Assembly: GCA_963792705.1 (NCBI GenBank)
Contig: CAWBXD010000002.1
Location: 248,001-312,000 of the forward strand
Direction of reading: 5' to 3'
Source of the DNA: JBBQVS01 sp963792705
Lineage (GTDB): Bacteria; Chloroflexota; Ktedonobacteria; Ktedonobacterales; Ktedonobacteraceae
Length of the DNA: 64,000 bases
The translations under genes and the position numbers were made by a program. Shown piece by piece: positions 26,725 through 36,468 of this stretch; positions within the stretch are counted from its first letter, which is position 1; each line of letters begins with the position of its first letter. A model generated the notes under the pieces. It did not search any database and was not told where the DNA came from. It saw only the letters and a program-made list of their open reading frames with translations.

Positions 26725-27912
26725 ATGAGTAATTCAGAATTATTTGACAATGTGTTTGCCCCTCGTAGTCGTCGTCGTTTCCTTGAACAAGCAGCCGCCC
26801 TTGGCGTTTCCTCAGTTGCGCTTGCATCCTTCTTAGAAGCGTGTGGTAGTTCTACCACATCAACTACCACCACCACAGGTAGCAGCGTCAACTTGGCAGG
26901 TCCCATCGACATGCAGACGCTGATTACGAATGCAAAGAAGGAAGGCAAGTTACAGGCAATTGGTATTCCTCCAGAGTGGGCTGATTATAAAGATATTCTC
27001 GCGGGCTATGCTGCAAAGTATGTTCCAGTGGAATATCAGGCCGAGGCCGAGTTCTCTTCAGCACAGGAACTCGAAGTGTTTGTGAAGTCGAAATCCCACG
27101 CACATGGTGATATTGGCGATGTTGGCTTTAAGTTTGGGCCTCAGGCAATGCAGCAAGGACTTGTCACCCCATACAAGCACGCGAACTGGGCCGATATTCC
27201 TGATAACTTAAAAGACCCAAATGGTAACTGGTGTACGGAGTACTACGGCACGCAAGCATTCGTCATTAACACAGATATCGTGAAAAATCCCCCAACTTCG
27301 TTCAAAGAGTTGCTTAGCGGTAACTATAAGAACCAAGTTGGCATTGACGGCGATCCACGCCAAGCCAATGATGCTTTTATCGCGGTCTATTCTGCCGCAC
27401 TTGCACAGAGTGGTAGCATTGACGATATTCAACCCGGTATCGACTTCTTCAAGCAGCTAAAGCAGAAGGGGAACTTCAGCTCAGCACGTGCAAACATCGC
27501 CAACATGACCAAAGGTGAAGTTGCAATTGGCATCATGTGGGACTACCTCGGCCTCGGTTTCCGCGACTCGCTTAATGGCAAACCTAACCTGAAGGTACTC
27601 ATTCCCTCTGATGGTTCAATCGCTGGCCCCTATGTCTCTATTGTCAACAAAACTGCGCCCAATCCCTTTGCGGCCCGTTTATGGATTGAGTACCTCTTCT
27701 CTGACGAAGGACAGTTGTTCTTCTTGAAGGGCTATGCACATCCAGCACGATACCAGAAGTTGGTAGATGCTGGCAAAGTCCCTGCGGATCTTTCTGCAAA
27801 GTTGCCAGCAGCCGAGCAGTATGCTAATGTTAAGTTTGTCACAGACCTTACCAAACTCTCGAAGGCTTCTGACACTCTGACACAAAACTGGCCGTCCGTT
27901 ATCGGTCAGTAG
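26725..27912 (+). CDS. ABC transporter substrate-binding lipoprotein (family 1/6)
   Basis: A 395-residue extracellular solute receptor. SRRRFLEQAAALGVSSVALA with a lipobox ending LEAC marks a Tat-type lipoprotein signal, followed by a Ser/Thr linker. The mature domain resembles iron, 2-aminoethylphosphonate or putrescine receptors of the SBP_bac_6 type, with YYGTQAFVINTDIV, PTSFKELLSGNYKNQVGI and WIEYLFSDEGQ. The ATG at 26725 is preceded by CGGAGG 11 nt upstream. It heads an operon with two permeases and a PotA/FbpC-type ATPase. Ligand identity is open. Confidence 0.88.
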   Translation: MSNSELFDNVFAPRSRRRFLEQAAALGVSSVALASFLEACGSSTTSTTTTTGSSVNLAGPIDMQTLITNAKKEGKLQAIGIPPEWADYKDILAGYAAKYVPVEYQAEAEFSSAQELEVFVKSKSHAHGDIGDVGFKFGPQAMQQGLVTPYKHANWADIPDNLKDPNGNWCTEYYGTQAFVINTDIVKNPPTSFKELLSGNYKNQVGIDGDPRQANDAFIAVYSAALAQSGSIDDIQPGIDFFKQLKQKGNFSSARANIANMTKGEVAIGIMWDYLGLGFRDSLNGKPNLKVLIPSDGSIAGPYVSIVNKTAPNPFAARLWIEYLFSDEGQLFFLKGYAHPARYQKLVDAGKVPADLSAKLPAAEQYANVKFVTDLTKLSKASDTLTQNWPSVIGQ

Positions 27913-27925
27913 TTTATAGAGGAGA

Positions 27926-27979
27926 ATTGCTCGTTGCTAGAGGGAAGAGGCTAGCCTCTTCCCTCTAGCAACGAGCAAT
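27926..27979. repeat. 25-bp perfect hairpin between receptor and permease genes
   Basis: Arms 27926-27950 and 27955-27979 with a 4-nt loop, starting 14 nt after the receptor stop. It has the same placement as the hairpin at 303-371 in the other importer operon. No U-tract follows. Confidence 0.82.
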
Positions 27980-28014
27980 CATCCATATACATTTTATTTA
28001 GGAGGTGGTGGGGT

Positions 28015-28950
28015 ATGCAAATACCTGCATCGGCTGAAACTTCGACAACAGAGGCTCCGGCTAAAGCTATTACAAGGACTGGTCGGGGATTTCGCCCAAG
28101 CTATACATTCATCAGTTGGTTAGGGTTACTTCCATTCTTGCTTTTTTGTCTCCTGTTCGAGTTATTGCCAGCACTTATTATTATTCAAAGTAGTTTTGTG
28201 GATAGTAACACGGGCGCGTTTACGCTCAACAATTTTCAACGTCTACTTTCCAGTCTCACATATCTTCATGCATTTCAAAACAGCATTAGTCTTTCTATAG
28301 TCACAGCACTCACAGGTGGTGTTTTTGGCTTTTTCGCCGCTTACGGTGTGTACACGTCACATGCGAACTGGCTTAAAAACCTGTTGATTGGCTTCTCAAG
28401 TATCGCCGCAAACTTCGCAGGTGTACCACTCGCGTTCGCCTTTGTATCGACACTCGGCGTTACCGGTCTTGTTACTGTTCTTTTACAAAAACTGTTTCAC
28501 ATTAGCCTCTATGATGCTGGCTTTAGCCTCTATAGCTTTCTAGGGTTGGTACTCGCCTACACCTATTTCCAGTTGCCATTGATGGTCTTGCTCACGGTTC
28601 CCGCTTTGAGTGCGCTTAAACCTGAATGGCGAGAAGCCGCGACAAATCTTGGTTCGTCGGACGCAACCTACTGGCGACGTGTGGCTCTTCCCATTCTTAT
28701 GCCTTCGTTGATAGCTGCTACCATGTTGTTATTCGCCAATTCTCTCGGTGCCTTCGCCACTGCGTTCTCGCTAGCGCAAGGGAATATTAACTTGGTTACT
28801 ATTCAGATCGCCTTCGCCATTGATGGTAATGTCAGTGTTGATACAGGTTTGGGAAACGCGCTTGCTGTTGGGATGGTCATTGTCCTGCTCTTGGCAGTTA
28901 CTTTGTACACGGCAATGCTGCGTCGCGTTAGTGTCTGGCAAGGGAGATAG
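28015..28950 (+). CDS. ABC transporter permease 1
   Basis: A 311-residue inner-membrane permease with about six helices. A polar N-terminal tail of about 30 residues precedes the first helix. The ATPase-coupling EAA loop is seen as EWREAATNLGSSDATYWRRVALP. The family is the binding-protein-dependent permease group used for iron, polyamine and phosphonate. GGAGGTGG lies a few nt before the start. It follows the receptor and hairpin and is cotranscribed with permease 2, whose ATG is 5 nt past its stop. Confidence 0.9.
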   Translation: MQIPASAETSTTEAPAKAITRTGRGFRPSYTFISWLGLLPFLLFCLLFELLPALIIIQSSFVDSNTGAFTLNNFQRLLSSLTYLHAFQNSISLSIVTALTGGVFGFFAAYGVYTSHANWLKNLLIGFSSIAANFAGVPLAFAFVSTLGVTGLVTVLLQKLFHISLYDAGFSLYSFLGLVLAYTYFQLPLMVLLTVPALSALKPEWREAATNLGSSDATYWRRVALPILMPSLIAATMLLFANSLGAFATAFSLAQGNINLVTIQIAFAIDGNVSVDTGLGNALAVGMVIVLLLAVTLYTAMLRRVSVWQGR

Positions 28951-28954
28951 TAGT

Positions 28955-29824
28955 ATGAGTATCCAGACGAAGCAAGCAACACGCGTTACCTTTCGATGGG
29001 ATGTACTCTTTATCATCGCGTTTGTGCTCTATCTTATCGTTCCCTTGCTCGCAACCCTGATTTTTGGTCTTTCTGGTGGGAACAGTATTGACTTTCATAG
29101 CTATCAGCAGATATTCGGAGATAAAGATTTTGCAGCAACAATTCTGCTTTCGCTGGAATTAGCACTAGCCTCCACAATTTTCGCCGTCGTGTTAGTGACA
29201 CCAACCGTGTATTGGATGCAGTTACGCTTACCACAAGCCCGTCCATTGCTCGATTTTCTCTCGCTCGTTCCCTTCGCGGTACCGGCAATTTTGCTTGCAC
29301 TGGGACTTTCTGAAGTCTACGGCGGTTCAAATATCTTCATCAATATTCTCTCGCTTGGCCTTGTACCACTACTTAGTAACCAGCCATTCAACGTCGTCAA
29401 TACACCACAACTGCTGGTGTGTGCCTATGTGGTTGTATCGTTGCCGTTTGTCTATCGTCCTATAGATAACAGTCTCCGCGCAATCAATACCCGTGTACTT
29501 ACTGAAGCATCTTACAGTCTAGGCGGCGGTTGGTGGCGCACATTTTTAACAATTGTGTTGCCAAATATTCTGCCCGGAGTTATTAGTGCAGCACTCTTAA
29601 CCTTCTCTACAGCGATGGGTGAGTTTACACTCTCCTCGCTCTTCGGTATCTACACCTTCCCAATTTACTTGAATCAGGTAGGCCAAAGCGACGCTCACAA
29701 GGCCGCATCGCTTTCCATTCTCAGCTTTCTCTTCACACTTGTCTGTGTCCTCGTCCTACTCCTCGTTGTTAGAAGCAGAGTGGGTGGCGCAAGACAAACT
29801 GTTCAAATTACAGCAGCAAAATAG
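28955..29824 (+). CDS. ABC transporter permease 2
   Basis: A 289-residue inner-membrane permease, partner of permease 1. Six hydrophobic segments are visible, and the coupling loop is LTEASYSLGGGWWRTFLTIVLP. The ATG at 28955 has GGGAG about 8 nt upstream. A longer frame reaching back to 28820 overlaps permease 1 and is not likely. The last residues are basic and cytoplasmic. Confidence 0.9.
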   Translation: MSIQTKQATRVTFRWDVLFIIAFVLYLIVPLLATLIFGLSGGNSIDFHSYQQIFGDKDFAATILLSLELALASTIFAVVLVTPTVYWMQLRLPQARPLLDFLSLVPFAVPAILLALGLSEVYGGSNIFINILSLGLVPLLSNQPFNVVNTPQLLVCAYVVVSLPFVYRPIDNSLRAINTRVLTEASYSLGGGWWRTFLTIVLPNILPGVISAALLTFSTAMGEFTLSSLFGIYTFPIYLNQVGQSDAHKAASLSILSFLFTLVCVLVLLLVVRSRVGGARQTVQITAAK

Positions 29825-29841
29825 CGAAGAAGGTAACATCT

Positions 29842-30987
29842 ATGGCTTTTCTTGAATTAGAAAACATTGCCAAGTATTTTGGGCCAACGGCTGCCGTTGC
29901 TCATATTAATCTTTCAATCAATCAGGGTGAGTTTCTGACCTTACTCGGACCAAGTGGTTGTGGCAAGACAACAATTCTACGTATGGTCGCTGGTTTCGAG
30001 ACGCCAACCGAAGGCACTATTACACTTGATGGCGAGGATATCACTCATCGTCCAGTCAACAAGCGTCCAATGGGTATGGTGTTCCAGTCATATGCACTCT
30101 TTCCCCATCTAACTTCCGAACAAAATATTGCTTTTGGCATGGAGATCAAGAAGTTTTCCAAAGATCGTATTAAGAAGCGTTGTGCCGAACTGCTAGAACT
30201 GGTCGGACTCAGCGAAATGGGGCCGCGCTATCCACACCAACTCTCTGGTGGACAACAACAGCGCATCGCCATTGCGCGCGCGCTTGCTGTTGAACCCAAA
30301 GTGCTGCTTCTGGATGAGCCGCTCTCAGCACTCGATGCGAAAGTACGCGTCTCACTGCGTAACGAAATCCGTCGTATTCAGCAGCAGCTCAAAATGACTG
30401 CCATCTATGTCACACACGACCAGGAAGAGGCACTGGCAATCTCTGATCGTATCGCGGTTATGGCAAAAGGCAAGATCGAGCAACTCGATCAACCAGAGGA
30501 AATTTATAGTAACCCAAATACGGTTTTTGCCGCAACCTTTGTGGGGACGAGCAACCAGTTCAATGGTGTTGTCGAATTTGTCTCCGAAGGATTGTGTAAA
30601 ACTGATCACTATACAATCTCTACAACACATCTCGCGCATTTACATAACAATGATCGTGTACTCATCGTTGTGCGTCCAGAAGAGGTTTCTATGTTGTCCA
30701 CCGATACAGGCATAGGAACAGTTCCAACCATGAATGGGAAGAGTAGCAGCGACAATCATATTCCAGGTGTGATTGAGCTACGGACCTTTTTGGGACCATT
30801 CACACGCTTCCATGTGCATGTTGATGGAGATACAACGCTCACCGCTGATATTCCCAATCAGCACGCGCGCAGTTTTGAGACCGGTCAGAGGGTAGTTCTT
30901 TCATTCGCGCCCGATGCCTGTCAGGTTTTACCAATTGACTCGCTTGGTCACGAATTAAAACAATTAGCCGAAGCTGAGAAGGTATAA
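29842..30987 (+). CDS. ABC transporter ATP-binding protein (PotA/FbpC type)
   Basis: A 381-residue ATPase. Walker A is GPSGCGKTT, the Q-loop segment is GMVFQSYALFPHLT, the signature LSGGQQQR, Walker B VLLLDEPLSALD and the switch region IYVTHDQEEAL. After the nucleotide-binding domain (to about 235) is a TOBE-like regulatory domain with RPEEVSML and FAPDACQVL. GAAGG lies about 9 nt before the ATG. It energises the two permeases encoded upstream. Substrate could be iron(III), phosphonate, polyamine or similar. Confidence 0.92.
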   Translation: MAFLELENIAKYFGPTAAVAHINLSINQGEFLTLLGPSGCGKTTILRMVAGFETPTEGTITLDGEDITHRPVNKRPMGMVFQSYALFPHLTSEQNIAFGMEIKKFSKDRIKKRCAELLELVGLSEMGPRYPHQLSGGQQQRIAIARALAVEPKVLLLDEPLSALDAKVRVSLRNEIRRIQQQLKMTAIYVTHDQEEALAISDRIAVMAKGKIEQLDQPEEIYSNPNTVFAATFVGTSNQFNGVVEFVSEGLCKTDHYTISTTHLAHLHNNDRVLIVVRPEEVSMLSTDTGIGTVPTMNGKSSSDNHIPGVIELRTFLGPFTRFHVHVDGDTTLTADIPNQHARSFETGQRVVLSFAPDACQVLPIDSLGHELKQLAEAEKV

Positions 30988-30991
30988 ATTA

Positions 30992-31044
30992 TAACACAGC
31001 ATAATTGTCTAGTCGCAATATGGCTAGACAATTATGCTGTGTTA
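30992..31044. terminator. 21-bp convergent-gene hairpin overlapping the kinase-TPR stop
   Basis: Arms 30992-31012 and 31024-31044 with an 11-nt loop. It begins 5 nt after the ATPase stop. The right arm contains the last codons and stop (31032-31034) of the convergent kinase gene. Confidence 0.82.
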
Positions 31045-33011
31045 CACTGTCTGGCTCTTTCGTATGCTTGCCGAGCCTCTTCTTGCCTACCGAGTCTTTT
31101 CAGGACATCGGCCTTGTTCTCATAAAAAGCGGCTGTCTTTGGTTGCAGTTGAATAGCCTGATTGTATGCAGCAAGAGCTTCGTCATAGCGTTTCAGGTCA
31201 ACCAGTGCGTTGCCACGTCCATTATGAGCAGAAGCAGTGGTCGGATTCAGTTTCAATGCCTCATTAAAAGATAGAAGCGATTTATTATAGCGTTTCAGGT
31301 CCGAAAGGACACTTCCTTTACCCTCATAAGCAGTTTCAAGCTTTGGATTAAGCTTGATGGCTTGTTCAAAAGAAGGCAACGCCTCTTCTGGTCGATGCAA
31401 ATGCCACAACGTCCTGGCTTTGCCATCATGTGCAGAGGCAGTATTTGCACTAAGTTCGATAGCTCTATTGTACGCGTCAAGGGCTTCATTATAGCGTTGT
31501 AGAGCGTAGAGTGTATCGCCATAAAATTCGTAGACCAGAGCAATATTTGCGTCACGCTGTATGGCCTGCTCAAAAAACGGCAACGCGTCCTGATAGCGTC
31601 CCAAACGATACATAGTGCGTCCCATACCATTGTAGGATGAGGGATTGTCTGGGTCAAGTTCAATCGCGCGTTTGTAAGCAGTCAATGCCTCTTCGCGTCG
31701 GAATAACTGTCGCAATGTCCAACCCATTCCATCATATGCCTGAGAACATTGAAGGTCGCGCCGTGCAACTTCTTCATAGGCAGTCAATGCCTCAGCAAAG
31801 CGGCTCATGTAGTACAACACATTAGCTTTACTCAAGTAAGCATCTGTAAGCGTTGGATCAAGCGCAAGTGCTTGTTCCTGGCACGTCAATGCGTCGGGTA
31901 AGCGTTTGAGAGAATAGAGCACATTCCCTTTGCCAAAATATGCCTGTGCGAATTGAGGGTCCAGAGTAATTGCTTCCTCATACGAGGCGAGAGCCTCAGC
32001 ATGGCGTTCCAGCAGATAAAGTACACTACCCCGTCCCTCATAGGCGTCGGCATAGGTGGGATCGATACGAATCGCACGGTCGAAAGCATTTAATGCTTCC
32101 ATGTAACGACTTGTGTTGAACAGCGTATTGCCTTCGTCAACCCATTGTTGCTTCGTCTTAGAACTCTTGAGAGCTGAGGTATGAGGTGTCAACAAATCGC
32201 TTACAAACGATGCGACATCGTGATAGCGGTCTTCACGCTTCTTCGAGAGAGCCATGAGAATGGCCTTCTCGATATGGTCAGGGACAGCAGGATTAATTTC
32301 GGTAAGTGGGCGCGGTGGCTCATTCAGATGTTTATTCCATAGAGCAATTGGGTGGCCCCCAGTAAATGGTGGTTGGCCCGTGAACAATTCGTAAGCGATG
32401 CAAGCTAAGGCATACTGGTCACTACGGCGGCTCACAAAGCCCTCAAATTGTTCTGGTGCCATATAGTAGGGTGAACCAATCGAGTTGACGTACTTGGTTT
32501 TCTGTGTCTCTAAAAAGACTGCGATACCAAAATCAGCGATGAGTGCCTCATTTTTCGCGTTGAACAGAATATTTTCTGGCTTGAGGTCACGATGCACAAT
32601 CTGTTGCTCATGTACATAATGGAGTGCCTGCCCAACTTGTGTAAGAATATTTAACGCCTCTTGTTGTGGTAAAGGATTGGGAAGATGCCGTTGAATGTGT
32701 TTCCGTAGTGAACCATTGGGAGCAAATTCAGCAATGAAGTATGGAAATCCCTCCTCGATACCTAAATCGTAGATAGACAGAATGTTGGGATGCTTAGATA
32801 TTTCTAGCAGGCGTGCCTCTTGTAAAAAGTTCTCACGCTCTTCTTGCGACCCCAGGTAGGTAAGATGCATAACTTTGATAGCAACCACACGGTTGGGCAG
32901 ATAGATATGCGTGGCACGATAAATACGCCCAAACGAGCCGCTATCAAAGAGATCCGTAATGCGGTAGTTGCCAATTTGTTTTCCGACGTAACTGTCTTCG
33001 CCTTCTGTCAT
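31032..33011 (-). CDS. Ser/Thr protein kinase with C-terminal TPR array
   Basis: A soluble 659-residue kinase. The kinase domain (about 13-275) has DSGSFGRIYRAT, K46 in VVAIKV, HRDLKPEN at 140-147 and DFGIAVF at 160-166, so it looks active. Residues about 292-655 are some ten TPR units of 34 residues, with motifs like AYEGRGSVLYLLERHAEAL. No membrane segment is present. TPRs would recruit partner proteins. The ATG at 33011 has AGGA about 10 nt upstream. A TATAAT-like box lies at 33193-33198 on this strand, leaving a leader of about 180 nt. Such kinase-TPR fusions are common in large bacterial genomes. Confidence 0.92.
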   Translation of the reverse strand: MTEGEDSYVGKQIGNYRITDLFDSGSFGRIYRATHIYLPNRVVAIKVMHLTYLGSQEERENFLQEARLLEISKHPNILSIYDLGIEEGFPYFIAEFAPNGSLRKHIQRHLPNPLPQQEALNILTQVGQALHYVHEQQIVHRDLKPENILFNAKNEALIADFGIAVFLETQKTKYVNSIGSPYYMAPEQFEGFVSRRSDQYALACIAYELFTGQPPFTGGHPIALWNKHLNEPPRPLTEINPAVPDHIEKAILMALSKKREDRYHDVASFVSDLLTPHTSALKSSKTKQQWVDEGNTLFNTSRYMEALNAFDRAIRIDPTYADAYEGRGSVLYLLERHAEALASYEEAITLDPQFAQAYFGKGNVLYSLKRLPDALTCQEQALALDPTLTDAYLSKANVLYYMSRFAEALTAYEEVARRDLQCSQAYDGMGWTLRQLFRREEALTAYKRAIELDPDNPSSYNGMGRTMYRLGRYQDALPFFEQAIQRDANIALVYEFYGDTLYALQRYNEALDAYNRAIELSANTASAHDGKARTLWHLHRPEEALPSFEQAIKLNPKLETAYEGKGSVLSDLKRYNKSLLSFNEALKLNPTTASAHNGRGNALVDLKRYDEALAAYNQAIQLQPKTAAFYENKADVLKRLGRQEEARQAYERARQCNTA

Positions 33012-33206
33012 AGCGCATGTTCCTTGCTCTTCTATATGTGTTGCACGGTAGTACAACAAAAGCGATTGTATGTAACCAATGCATGTGCAAGAGAGACATT
33101 AAGAAGCATTCCTATACAATAAGACGTGGTGGAAGGATAAAAATAAAGCGTTTATGTATGTGCGAATGGTGTAAGTGTTTCTCAGCGTTTGCATTATAGC
33201 ATATGA

Positions 33207-33276
33207 TAGTTGACAGTAAAAAAGAGGGAATGGATACGATGTATTGTATCCATTCCCTCTTTTTTACTGTCAACTA
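33207..33276. terminator. 31-bp perfect hairpin at the aconitase 3' end
   Basis: Arms 33207-33237 and 33246-33276 with an 8-nt loop. The right arm's outer bases are the aconitase stop codon (33274-33276). A6/T6 tracts lie within the stem, so a U-run is transcribed as part of the structure. Confidence 0.85.
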
Positions 33277-36120
33277 GCCCTTCATCAGCCTTCTTAAGAC
33301 GGTTGGTAGAATACCACCGTTCTCATAGTAGGTTACGTCGATGGGACTATCCAGACGCGCTATCGTTTGGAAGCTAAAGGTCGAGCCATCTTCGCGTGTG
33401 GCTTTAACGGTCACTTCCTGGCGTGGCTTCAAGCCCTGCTCGATGCCTTCAATATCATAAGTTTCATGACCCGTGAGGTTAAGCGACTCTTTGCTTTCAC
33501 CCTGCTTGAATTGCAATGGTAGAATACCCATGCCGACAAGGTTACTACGGTGAATGCGCTCGAAGCTTTCAGCGATAGCGGCTCGCACACCTAGCAGCAA
33601 GGGACCCTTTGCCGCCCAGTCACGCGAACTACCGGAGCCATACTCTTTGCCAGCAATCACGATCAGAGGCACACCATCTTGCTGGTAGCGCACCGATGCA
33701 TCGTAGATCGTCGTCTGCTCGCCTTCGGGCAGGTGGACCGTGTAGTAGCCTTCCTTATCGGTTAGCTTATTATGCAAGCGGATATTGCCAAAGGTACCGC
33801 GCACCATCACCTCGTGATTACCACGACGCGCTCCATAAGTATTGAAGTCACGCTTCTGCACACCCTTCTCCAGCAGGTATTTTCCAGCAGGGCTAGTGGG
33901 CGAGAAGTTGCCAGCAGGCGAGATGTGATCGGTTGTAATGGAGTCGTCAACCATGACCAGCACTTTTGCATTGTGAATATCCTTGACTGGCTCGATGGTA
34001 TCCGAGATGTTCTGGAAGAATGGCGGCTCCTGCACATACGTTGAGTTGGTGTCCCACTCGAACAGGGCACCAGTTGAATTTGTGAGTGCTTGCCAGTGCT
34101 CGTCACCATCAAAGACGTGCGCGTAGTTTTGCTCGAACATCTCTGGCGAGAGCGAATGAGCAACCACATCGCGTACCTCTTCCTGCGTGGGCCAGAGGTC
34201 TTTCAAGTAAACGCTATCTCCATTAATATCGGTACCCACTGGGTCTTTCGTCAGGTCGATATCAACGGTTCCAGCAAGGGCATACGCGACCACAAGTGGT
34301 GGTGATGCCAAGAAACTTGCACGTACCTGCGGGTGAATACGTCCCTCAAAGTTACGGTTGCCGCTCAAGACAGCCGCGACAATCAGGTCGTTGTCCTGTA
34401 CTGCTTCTGCAACTGGTTCCGACAACGGACCGCTATTCCCGATGCAAGTGGTACAACCGTAGCCAACAAGATGGAACCGTAGTGCCTCAAGATAAGAGAG
34501 CAATTCGGCGTTCTTGAGATAATCAACAACGGCGCGTGACCCCGGAGCAAGACTTGTCTTGACCGTAGGCTTGACCGAAAGACCACGCTCGACGGCATGT
34601 TTGGCAACCAGTCCCGCTGCCACCATTACAGATGGGTTAGATGTATTGGTACAACTTGTGATGGCTGCAATGGCAACGGACCCATTCGTCATATGTGACT
34701 GTGAGCCATTCATTTCGACTAAGACATCTTTTCGATGCCCATTCTGTCCATTCGTACTCTTCCCATTTCCGTTTGTCTGTGCGGTAGTAAGTTTTTTCTT
34801 GGCATCTTCCTTTTGCACCACGGGGTCGGTCTGGCCCTGTATATCGCCCTCGCCTAGATAGCGATTGACCGCATCTTCCGATGTTATCTCGTCCTTCGCC
34901 TCTTGGAAACGATCAGCATAGGCAGCACGGAAAGCCTGCCCTAGATTTTGCATGGGCACACGATCTTGCGGACGGCGTGGACCAGCTAAGCTTGGCTCAA
35001 TCGCGGCAAGATTCAGTTCGAGCAGATCATCAAAATGTGGCTCTGGCGAATCGTCTGTGCGGAACAGTCCTTGCGCTTTTGTGTAGTGCTCAACCAATTC
35101 AATCAATTTCGCATCGCGCCCAGTATCATGTAGGTAGCGTAGTGTCTCAGCGTCAACAGGGAAAAGGGTTGCGGTGGCACCAAATTCTGGTGACATGTTG
35201 GCGATGGTAGCACGGTCGGCTAACGGGAGATGGCTCAAGCCAGGACCAGTGAATTCAACAAATTTACCGACAACGCCACGCTTACGCAGCATCTGTGTCA
35301 CAGTCAATACAAGGTCTGTCGCGGTTGTGCCCTCTGACAAGGCACCTGTCAACCGCACACCAATAACTTCTGGCGAGAGGAGGTACAAGGGTTGACCAAG
35401 CAGTACCGCCTCTGCTTCAATACCGCCGACGCCCCAACCGAGAACACCCAAACCGTTAATCATTGTTGTATGTGAGTCGGTGCCAACAAGAGTATCGGGA
35501 TAGGCAACTGTCTCGCCATCTTCATCCTTTGTCAAAACAACATGAGCAAGGTATTCAAGGTTAACTTGATGGACAATTCCTGTACCAGGAGGCACAACAC
35601 GAAAATTATTGAATGCCTGCTGCGCCCAACGGAGCAATGCATAGCGTTCGCTGTTACGCTCATACTCACGTTCAACATTATGCTCAAAGGCCAATGTTGA
35701 ACCGAACGAGTCAACCTGAACCGAGTGATCAATGACGAGATCTGCTGGCACAAGTGGATTGATCTTTTGAGGATCTCCACCAATGCGAGCCACGGCAGAG
35801 CGCATTGCTGCGAGGTCCGCCACCGCTGGCACGCCTGTAAAGTCCTGCAACAGGACGCGCCCAGCCATGAAGGGATATTCAGCTTCAGAGGTCGAAGCAT
35901 GTCCAGGAGTCCAACGTGCCAGAGAAAGTACATCGTCTTCGGAAACTAGTTCTCCACCAGCATTACGCAACAGGTTCTCTAACACAATCCTAATAGTGAA
36001 AGGCAAGCGGTCAAGGTTTTGAATGCCCTTTTCGGCAAGAGTAGCTATTTTATAGTAGGTAATTTTGCCATAAGCACCCTCAAGACTTGAGCGTGCGCCA
36101 AATACGTCGTTGTACGTCAT
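33274..36120 (-). CDS. acnA: aconitate hydratase A
   Basis: A 948-residue cytoplasmic aconitase that interconverts citrate and isocitrate in the TCA cycle. The [4Fe-4S] ligands are in ITSCTNTSNPSV and YGCTTCIGNSG, and the substrate-binding loop GKEYGSGSSRDWAAKGP is intact. The length is slightly above the usual ~900. The excess is mainly a hydrophilic Gly/Asn/Lys-rich insert (about residues 430-480) just before the iron-sulfur domain, containing NGNGKSTNGQNGH. The ATG at 36120 has AGGA about 11 nt upstream. It is transcribed alone. Confidence 0.95.
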   Translation of the reverse strand: MTYNDVFGARSSLEGAYGKITYYKIATLAEKGIQNLDRLPFTIRIVLENLLRNAGGELVSEDDVLSLARWTPGHASTSEAEYPFMAGRVLLQDFTGVPAVADLAAMRSAVARIGGDPQKINPLVPADLVIDHSVQVDSFGSTLAFEHNVEREYERNSERYALLRWAQQAFNNFRVVPPGTGIVHQVNLEYLAHVVLTKDEDGETVAYPDTLVGTDSHTTMINGLGVLGWGVGGIEAEAVLLGQPLYLLSPEVIGVRLTGALSEGTTATDLVLTVTQMLRKRGVVGKFVEFTGPGLSHLPLADRATIANMSPEFGATATLFPVDAETLRYLHDTGRDAKLIELVEHYTKAQGLFRTDDSPEPHFDDLLELNLAAIEPSLAGPRRPQDRVPMQNLGQAFRAAYADRFQEAKDEITSEDAVNRYLGEGDIQGQTDPVVQKEDAKKKLTTAQTNGNGKSTNGQNGHRKDVLVEMNGSQSHMTNGSVAIAAITSCTNTSNPSVMVAAGLVAKHAVERGLSVKPTVKTSLAPGSRAVVDYLKNAELLSYLEALRFHLVGYGCTTCIGNSGPLSEPVAEAVQDNDLIVAAVLSGNRNFEGRIHPQVRASFLASPPLVVAYALAGTVDIDLTKDPVGTDINGDSVYLKDLWPTQEEVRDVVAHSLSPEMFEQNYAHVFDGDEHWQALTNSTGALFEWDTNSTYVQEPPFFQNISDTIEPVKDIHNAKVLVMVDDSITTDHISPAGNFSPTSPAGKYLLEKGVQKRDFNTYGARRGNHEVMVRGTFGNIRLHNKLTDKEGYYTVHLPEGEQTTIYDASVRYQQDGVPLIVIAGKEYGSGSSRDWAAKGPLLLGVRAAIAESFERIHRSNLVGMGILPLQFKQGESKESLNLTGHETYDIEGIEQGLKPRQEVTVKATREDGSTFSFQTIARLDSPIDVTYYENGGILPTVLRRLMKG

Positions 36121-36359
36121 AATATGTAGGTCCTTTAAATGAAGCTGTAGAGAATGGGAAATCATGAGGAGTATATTTCCCGTGCGCTCCATAACAGCAG
36201 TTTCTTCTTTATATTATATAACAAACGAAGGATAGTGATGCCGACGAAAGTACAAGAAGCGTGACATTTTTCCATAACAAAGCGTCCTATAATCACACTG
36301 ATAGTAATGATGTAATTTCTTGTAAGTGGTATCAATCCTAAAGATAGGTGCTTTACATA

Positions 36360-36389
36360 TTGACAAAGTAACACTATTTTCGTTAGAGT
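36360..36389 (+). promoter_or_regulatory. candidate promoter of the zinc-ribbon TPR operon
   Basis: TTGACA at 36360-36365, then 18 nt, then TAGAGT at 36384-36389 (4 of 6 to the -10 consensus). It lies in the 348-nt divergent gap with acnA, which holds no other recognisable feature. Confidence 0.5.
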
Positions 36390-36468
36390 AGAGGCACCAA
36401 CTGCCTGAACAATGTAGAAGTCACAAAGAATGTGCGGGACCGACTGGGAAGAGGAAAGGCGTCATGTC

